Source: Nocardia sp. SYP-A9097
GTDB lineage: Bacteria; Actinomycetota; Actinomycetes; Mycobacteriales; Mycobacteriaceae
Direction: 5' to 3'
Assembly: GCF_009649815.1 (NCBI RefSeq)
Contig: NZ_WJIC01000021.1
Location: 62,001-126,000 of the forward strand
DNA length: 64,000 bases
Made by a program: the position numbers and the translations under genes. Under the pieces are notes generated by a model, which saw nothing but the letters and a program-made list of their open reading frames with translations, had not been told where the DNA came from and searched no databases. Position 1 is the stretch's first letter, and every line of letters starts with the position of its first letter. This document shows, in pieces, positions 59,623-64,000 of the stretch.

Positions 59623-61280
59623 ATGCGATGGGCGGTGGCGGAGACGGGGGAGAGCGGGGCGCTGCTGTGCCCACTTGATCAGGACGGTCGGCCCGCGGGG
59701 CCGGTACTGCACGAGTCGTCGCTCGCCGAGGCGGTGCGGTCGCGGCCGGAGGTCGAGCGGTGGGTGTGGCGATCGACCTCGGAGATCTATCGGCGCTTGC
59801 TGGCGGCCGGGGTGCGGGTCGAACGCTGCTATGACCTGGAGGCGGCCGAGGCGCTCCTGATCGGACATGAGCAAGGCCAATCGGGGCAACCACGTTCGCT
59901 CGCGGCGGCATGGGCGCGATTACACCGGCTGCCGGTGCCGCCGGACGCGCCCGCGCGGGCGATCGAGACCCAGCCGTCGCTGTTCGAGTCGGGGCCGGTG
60001 CCGCTACCGCCGGGAACGGACGAATTCAACGCGCTACTGGAGGTTTACGCGGGACAGGTCGCCCGTACCGCGCGCACCGAATATCCGGAGGGCATGCGGC
60101 TGCTGCTCGCCGCCGAATCGGCGGGCATGCTGGTGGCCGCCGAGATGTACCGGGCCGGGATCCCCTGGCGCGCGGACGTGTATCGGGAATTACTCGATGA
60201 CATGCTGGGCGAACGTATTTCGGCCGGGGCCTGGAGCCACGCCGCATGGTCGAGCTGGCCGAGGAGGTATCCCGGGCCTTCGGGACGCGAGTCCGGCCGG
60301 ACCTGCCCCAGGACATCCTGCGAGCATTCGGGCGTGCGGGAATCTCGTTGTCCTCCACCAGGAAATGGGAACTCCAGGAGGTCGATCACCCCGCGGTCGC
60401 CCCGCTGCTGGCCTACAAATCGCTCTACCGCCTGTACACCGCGCACGGCTGGTCCTGGCTCGAACAGTGGGTGCACGACGGCCGCTTCCGCCCCGAATAC
60501 GTCCCCGGCGGCACGGTAACCGGCCGCTGGACCACCAATGGCGGTGGCGCGCTACAGATTCCGAAGGTGATCCGGCAGGCGATCCGCGCCGACCCCGGCT
60601 GGCGGCTGGTGGTCGCCGACGCCGACCAGATGGAGCCCCGCGTGCTGGCCGCCATCTCCCGCGATCCGGGCCTGATGGAGGTCGCCGGTCGCGGCGACGA
60701 CATGTACGCCGACCTTGCCGCCCGAGCCTTCGGCGGCGATCGCGCCCAAGCCAAAATCGCACTCCTGGGCGCCATCTACGGCCAAACCTCCGGCGACGCC
60801 CTCACCCATATGGCCGAACTCCGCCGCCGCTATCCGGCAGCGGTCGCCTACGTCGACGACGCCGCCACCGCGGGCGAACAAGGCCGCCTGGTCCGAACCT
60901 GGTTCGGTCGCACCAGTTCCCCCGCCACCACCTCCGAACACCTGGACCAGGACAACCCACCCGCCTTCGGAACCACCCCCGCCGCCCGAGCCCGCGGCCG
61001 CTTCACCCGAAACTTCGTAGTCCAAGGCAGCGCCGCCGACTGGACCCTCCTGGTCCTGGCCGGCCTCCGCCACGCCCTCAACCAAGCGGGCCTACAAGCC
61101 GAACTCGTCTTCTTCCAACACGACGAAGTAATAGTCCACTGCCCCGCAGCTGAAGCCGAAACCGTAGCCCAAGCCATCACCACCGCCGCTGAATCCGCAG
61201 GCCGAATAGCCTTCGGCCCCACCCCCGTCCGCTTCCCCTTCACCACGGCAATAGTCGAGTGCTACGCCGATGCCAAATAG
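59623..61280 (+). pseudogene. Family A DNA polymerase (bifunctional exonuclease/polymerase type), frameshifted
   Basis: The first frame (59623 to about 60225) holds the N-terminal exonuclease-like half (MRWAVAETGESGALLCPLDQ, ...) and ends in LLDDMLGERISAG. The second frame (about 60228 to 61280) continues LEPRRMVELAEEVSRAFG and carries polymerase motifs A (VADADQMEPRVLAA), B (KIALLGAIYGQTSG) and C (FFQHDEVIVHC). The frames differ by one base at the G run 60226-60229; one more G restores a continuous protein of about 552 residues. The polymerase core is intact. It follows a near-match to a DNA-damage promoter, so it was probably a damage-induced repair polymerase. Confidence 0.85.
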
Positions 61281-61344
61281 TCGACTGTCCCCCTGACCCC
61301 CGTCCAATCGCAGCGGGGGACGTGGATGCCAGGTCACCGGAGCC

Positions 61345-61425
61345 TCACGCACGAGTAAGGCGCAGTACAGTCCGCAGATCCTCCAAGATCTGCCGACGCG
61401 TCGAGTCGGCCAGCGCCCGGAACAC
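61345..61425 (-). pseudogene. N-terminal remnant of an ArsR-family regulator
   Basis: The minus frame from GTG 61425 reads VFRALADSTRRQILEDLR and then RTVLRLTRA to a stop at 61345. The first part is the exact start pattern of many ArsR regulators (VFRALADPTRRQILEDLR). Everything after the first helix is missing. GAGGAAGCC upstream would fit its ribosome site. Confidence 0.5.
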
Positions 61426-61460
61426 ACCGGCTTCCTCCTGCCCGCACGTAGCATTCTGTG

Positions 61461-61721
61461 ATGGAGAGCGTGGTGGGATTCGCGGTGGCGATATCGCCAA
61501 TTGCCTTGTTCGCTGGGATCTTCGCGTTGGTGGTGTGGCGGGCGCGGCGGCGGGGGTTGGGTGGCTCGCCGATGGGGCCGTTTCAGGAGATGTGGGATCC
61601 CGGGGCGCTGCGGGCACAGATCGCGGTCGAGGTGCAGGCCGAAGAGGCCGCACCGGATCCCGCACCGGATGATCGGGTGGTGCCGGGGATTCGGATTCGT
61701 AAGGGAGCGGCGGGGTGCTGA
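61461..61721 (+). CDS. Small single-pass membrane protein
   Basis: An 86-residue protein with one N-terminal hydrophobic segment (VVGFAVAISPIALFAGIFALVVW), a basic stop-transfer RARRRG, and an acidic cytoplasmic tail rich in Glu/Asp/Pro. ATG 61461 lies 6 bases after TAGCAT (61449-61454). It ends where the MurJ GTG begins, so both are co-translated. No family recognised. Confidence 0.65.
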   Translation: MESVVGFAVAISPIALFAGIFALVVWRARRRGLGGSPMGPFQEMWDPGALRAQIAVEVQAEEAAPDPAPDDRVVPGIRIRKGAAGC

Positions 61722-63392
61722 GTGAATGAGTATGGGAGTTTCGCGACGCAGCCGTTGCCGGTTCAGGGGGTGCCGCGTGGGGGCGGTCAACCTGTTCGGT
61801 TGAGAGGTGTTGGTGGGGCCGGGCTCGTTCAGGCCGGTGGGCGGGTTGCCCTGGCGGGGATGGTGAGTCGGGTTACCGGGTTCGCGCGGACGATTGTGGT
61901 GGCCGCGGTGCTCGGGACGGCGGCGGTGGGGGATGCGTATAACGGGGTCAATAATTTGCCGAACATGCTGTACGAGTTGTTGCTCGGGGGTGTGTTGGCC
62001 AGGGCGGTAATTCCGGTTTTGACGCGGGCTCGGCGGCAGGGGCGCAGGCGGTCTCGGCAGTTCACGCAGCGGGTGATGGTGGCGGCGGTGCTGGCGTTGG
62101 CGGTGGTTACCGCGGTGACCGTGGCCTGTGCTCCGCTGATTGTGCGGGTGTTCGTCGGCGACTCCGGGCAGCGGCAGCTTGCTACCTGGTTGGCGTATTT
62201 ACTTCTGCCGCAGATCTTTTTCTACGGGGTGGGTGTGGTCGTGAGCGCGGTGCTGAATGTGCGTGACAGCTTCGCGTCGGCGGCCTGGGCGCCGGTGGTC
62301 AACAATGTGATCGTTCTGGCGACGTGCGGGGTGTTCGTACTGCTACCGGGTCCGGTTACCTTGACGCCCGGTTCGATGACCACCGCGCAGGTCCTCACCA
62401 TCGGTATCGGCACCACCGCGGGCATTGTGGGACAGACCGTGTGGGTGGTCGCGGCCTTGCGGCGCAATGGTTTCGCGTGGAGTTGGCGGGTGCGGCCACT
62501 GCCGTACACCTGGCGTCCGGTCCGCTCCGGACTGCCGATTCTGGGCTGGCTGCTCGTCTACGCCGCGATCAGCCAAATCGGTGTCGCGATCACCATGCGC
62601 GTCGCCTTCGATCACGGCGGCATGTCCATTTACACGTACGCCGAGTTGCTGTTCCAGGTCCCCTACGGCATTCTCGCCGCCTCGGCGCTGACGGTATTGA
62701 TGCCGCGCATCTCCCGCGCCGCCGCGTTCGGCGACCACGCCGCGGTCATCGCCGACCTCTCCCGTGGCGCCCGCTACCTCTCGGTCGCCCTGATACCCGT
62801 AACCATGGCAATGAGCCTGCTGGGCCCCGGATTCGCCGCCCTGGTATTCACCGGCCGAGTCGACACCGACGCGGCCCGTCTGATCGGAACGGCAGTAGCC
62901 TGCTCCGCCTTCGGACTCGCCCCCTTCGCCCTGGTCATGCTGCAAATGCGAGTCTTCTACGCCTACAACGACACTCGCACCCCGACCGTCATCAATATCG
63001 TCATGGTGGCGACGAAGATAACCATCCTGATCCTGACCACCACCCTCCTGCCCAACCAAGCCGTCATCGTAATGCTCAGCGTCGCATGCTCATTCGCCTA
63101 CGTGGCAGGCGCACTCACCGGCCACCTCCTGCTCCGCAAGCGCTACGGCCTGCTCGGCTTCACCGCTGTAGCCCGCACCGTCCACCGCGTCATGTGGGCC
63201 ACCGCCCTGGCCGGAGCCGCCGGTCTCGCCGCCATCGAACTCGCCCGAACCGCAATAGGCACCCCCACGCTGGAGCACCTCACCACCCTGACCTCCGGAG
63301 CGGCAGTCGGCACAGCGGTCTTCCTGCTGGCCGCGCGCCTACTGGGTATCGACGAAATCCGCTCCGCCCGAGTGCTATTGAGCCGCCTCTGA
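61722..63392 (+). CDS. MurJ-family lipid II flippase (MviN)
   Basis: A 556-residue membrane protein of the MOP superfamily with about 14 segments. It has ALAGMVSRVTGFARTIVVAAVLG, DAYNGVNNLPNMLYELLLGGVLARAVIPVL and later YTYAELLFQVPYGILAASALTVLMPRISRA, typical of MurJ/MviN. It moves lipid II across the membrane for peptidoglycan synthesis. It lacks the C-terminal pseudokinase found in mycobacterial MviN, so it may be an accessory paralogue. The GTG 61722 directly follows the previous stop; it overlaps the convergent methyltransferase by 18 bases. Confidence 0.92.
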   Translation: MNEYGSFATQPLPVQGVPRGGGQPVRLRGVGGAGLVQAGGRVALAGMVSRVTGFARTIVVAAVLGTAAVGDAYNGVNNLPNMLYELLLGGVLARAVIPVLTRARRQGRRRSRQFTQRVMVAAVLALAVVTAVTVACAPLIVRVFVGDSGQRQLATWLAYLLLPQIFFYGVGVVVSAVLNVRDSFASAAWAPVVNNVIVLATCGVFVLLPGPVTLTPGSMTTAQVLTIGIGTTAGIVGQTVWVVAALRRNGFAWSWRVRPLPYTWRPVRSGLPILGWLLVYAAISQIGVAITMRVAFDHGGMSIYTYAELLFQVPYGILAASALTVLMPRISRAAAFGDHAAVIADLSRGARYLSVALIPVTMAMSLLGPGFAALVFTGRVDTDAARLIGTAVACSAFGLAPFALVMLQMRVFYAYNDTRTPTVINIVMVATKITILILTTTLLPNQAVIVMLSVACSFAYVAGALTGHLLLRKRYGLLGFTAVARTVHRVMWATALAGAAGLAAIELARTAIGTPTLEHLTTLTSGAAVGTAVFLLAARLLGIDEIRSARVLLSRL

Positions 63393-64000
63393 CCGGCGGA
63401 ACTCCAGCGCGGTTCGCCCATCGGCCACCTGGGTCGAGGCATGCAGTGTGAGACCGCAGTCCGCGCCCAGTTCGGTCAGCTCGCCGACGCTCCGTTCCCG
63501 GCCGCCGAAGCACATCAGCATGAACAGGTTGATCCCGGTGCCGGCGCCCCGGCCCCGGATCGGTTCGATAACCACGACAACACCATTCGAACCGGCGGCG
63601 CGCCCGCACTCGGAGAGAATGAGCCGCGCGTGCTCGTCATCCCAGTCGTGCAGGATGTCGCTCAAGATGTACGCATCGGCTCCCGTGGGGAGCGGATCGA
63701 AGAAGCTGCCCGCAATGCCGCTGGCCCGGTCCGCGAGACGGGCAGCGGAAAACCTTTCGCGGGCCGCGGCGATGGTCGGCGCGACATCCAGGACTCGCCC
63801 TCGTACTCCGGGGTGGGCCGTCAGAATCGCCGCGAGCAAGTTCCCGTCGCCACCACCCACATCGAGGATGTCGGTGAAGCGACCCCAGTCGAACTGCTCG
63901 GCAATCCGGGTCGCGAAAACCTGGAAGCGCCACTGCATCTGGGCGTCGAACGAGGTCCGCAGCACGGGCTCGGTATCGAGGTCGGTCCAGAAATCGCGAC
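63375..64000 (-). CDS. O-methyltransferase (Methyltransf_2 type), partial
   Basis: The C-terminal 207 or so residues of a SAM-dependent O-methyltransferase; the start lies beyond the window edge. The frame stays open to 64000 (RDFWTDLDTEPVLRTSF). Motif I is ILDVGGGDGNLLAAIL, then VLDVAPTI, GSFFDPLPTGADAYILSDILHDWDDE (with the typical catalytic-region HDW) and VVVIEPI. It resembles secondary-metabolite methyltransferases such as those in polyketide pathways. It converges with murJ. Confidence 0.88.
   Translation of the reverse strand, partial: RDFWTDLDTEPVLRTSFDAQMQWRFQVFATRIAEQFDWGRFTDILDVGGGDGNLLAAILTAHPGVRGRVLDVAPTIAAARERFSAARLADRASGIAGSFFDPLPTGADAYILSDILHDWDDEHARLILSECGRAAGSNGVVVVIEPIRGRGAGTGINLFMLMCFGGRERSVGELTELGADCGLTLHASTQVADGRTALEFRRSEAAQ

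Noticed and set aside
1..64000. Prophage, integrative element or CRISPR array
   Set aside because: No integrase, transposase, phage structural gene, tRNA attachment site or regularly spaced repeat was seen; the remnants look like simple deletions.

Overview
This 64 kb window is chromosomal DNA from a high-GC Actinomycete, most likely Nocardia or a close mycolic-acid-bearing relative (inference). The evidence is the GC-rich codon use with many GTG/TTG starts, an LdtB-type L,D-transpeptidase lipoprotein, a stand-alone LigD-type polymerase, an F420-type LLM oxidoreductase, a P450, many small secreted proteins and many TetR/MarR/MerR-regulated units. I see no rRNA, tRNA, CRISPR array, integrase, transposase or phage gene. 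Scars of gene loss are frequent: remnants of an M20 amidohydrolase, an Lrp regulator, a LIP-type lipase, an APH-type phosphotransferase and an ArsR regulator, plus two single-base frameshifts, both in homopolymer runs.

Layout. 0-8 kb is a sulfatase locus: a frameshifted TauD-like dioxygenase, a truncated Lrp gene, two formylglycine sulfatases, their maturation enzyme FGE and a PadR regulator. An 18-bp near-palindrome recurs in front of the dioxygenase, sulfatase 1, FGE and PadR, which suggests one PadR-controlled sulfur-scavenging regulon. 8-21 kb is a glycoside/ester catabolism locus: two MFS transporters, a GH3 and two GH1 glycosidases, a secreted LIP-type lipase, a secreted SGNH esterase, an SDR and two TetR regulators with near-identical recognition helices. 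A related TetR-type operator occurs four times. 21-27.4 kb holds small secreted proteins, a four-fold repeat membrane protein and a divergent MarR/DHA2 exporter pair. 27.5-28.9 kb is a DoxX-like membrane protein.

28.9-34.1 kb is the most unusual part. Around an enoyl-CoA hydratase gene lie a double TerD protein, a uracil-DNA-glycosylase/ADP-ribosyltransferase fusion, a divergent macro-domain protein and another TerD protein. The macro gene has a full match to the RecA-independent (PafBC-type) DNA-damage promoter placed for a leaderless transcript. This reads as an ADP-ribose writer/eraser pair tied to DNA damage and Ter stress proteins. A LigD-type polymerase lies at 35.2 kb. A family A DNA polymerase with a near-match to the same damage promoter, but frameshifted, lies at 59.6 kb.

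36.5-50.6 kb is a mix of envelope and housekeeping genes: L,D-transpeptidase, USP, SRPBCC, methyltransferase, cutinase-like protein, P450 without ExxR, peroxiredoxin-like, M23 peptidase, S1 protease, a 1100-residue HEAT-type protein and an LLM oxidoreductase. 50.8-55.5 kb has two tandem SulP-STAS-carbonic anhydrase fusions, each followed by a hairpin terminator. 55.6-63.4 kb has a double MerR regulator facing an erythromycin-esterase homologue, an NfeD/flotillin pair, the DNA polymerase and a MurJ flippase. The window ends inside an O-methyltransferase gene.
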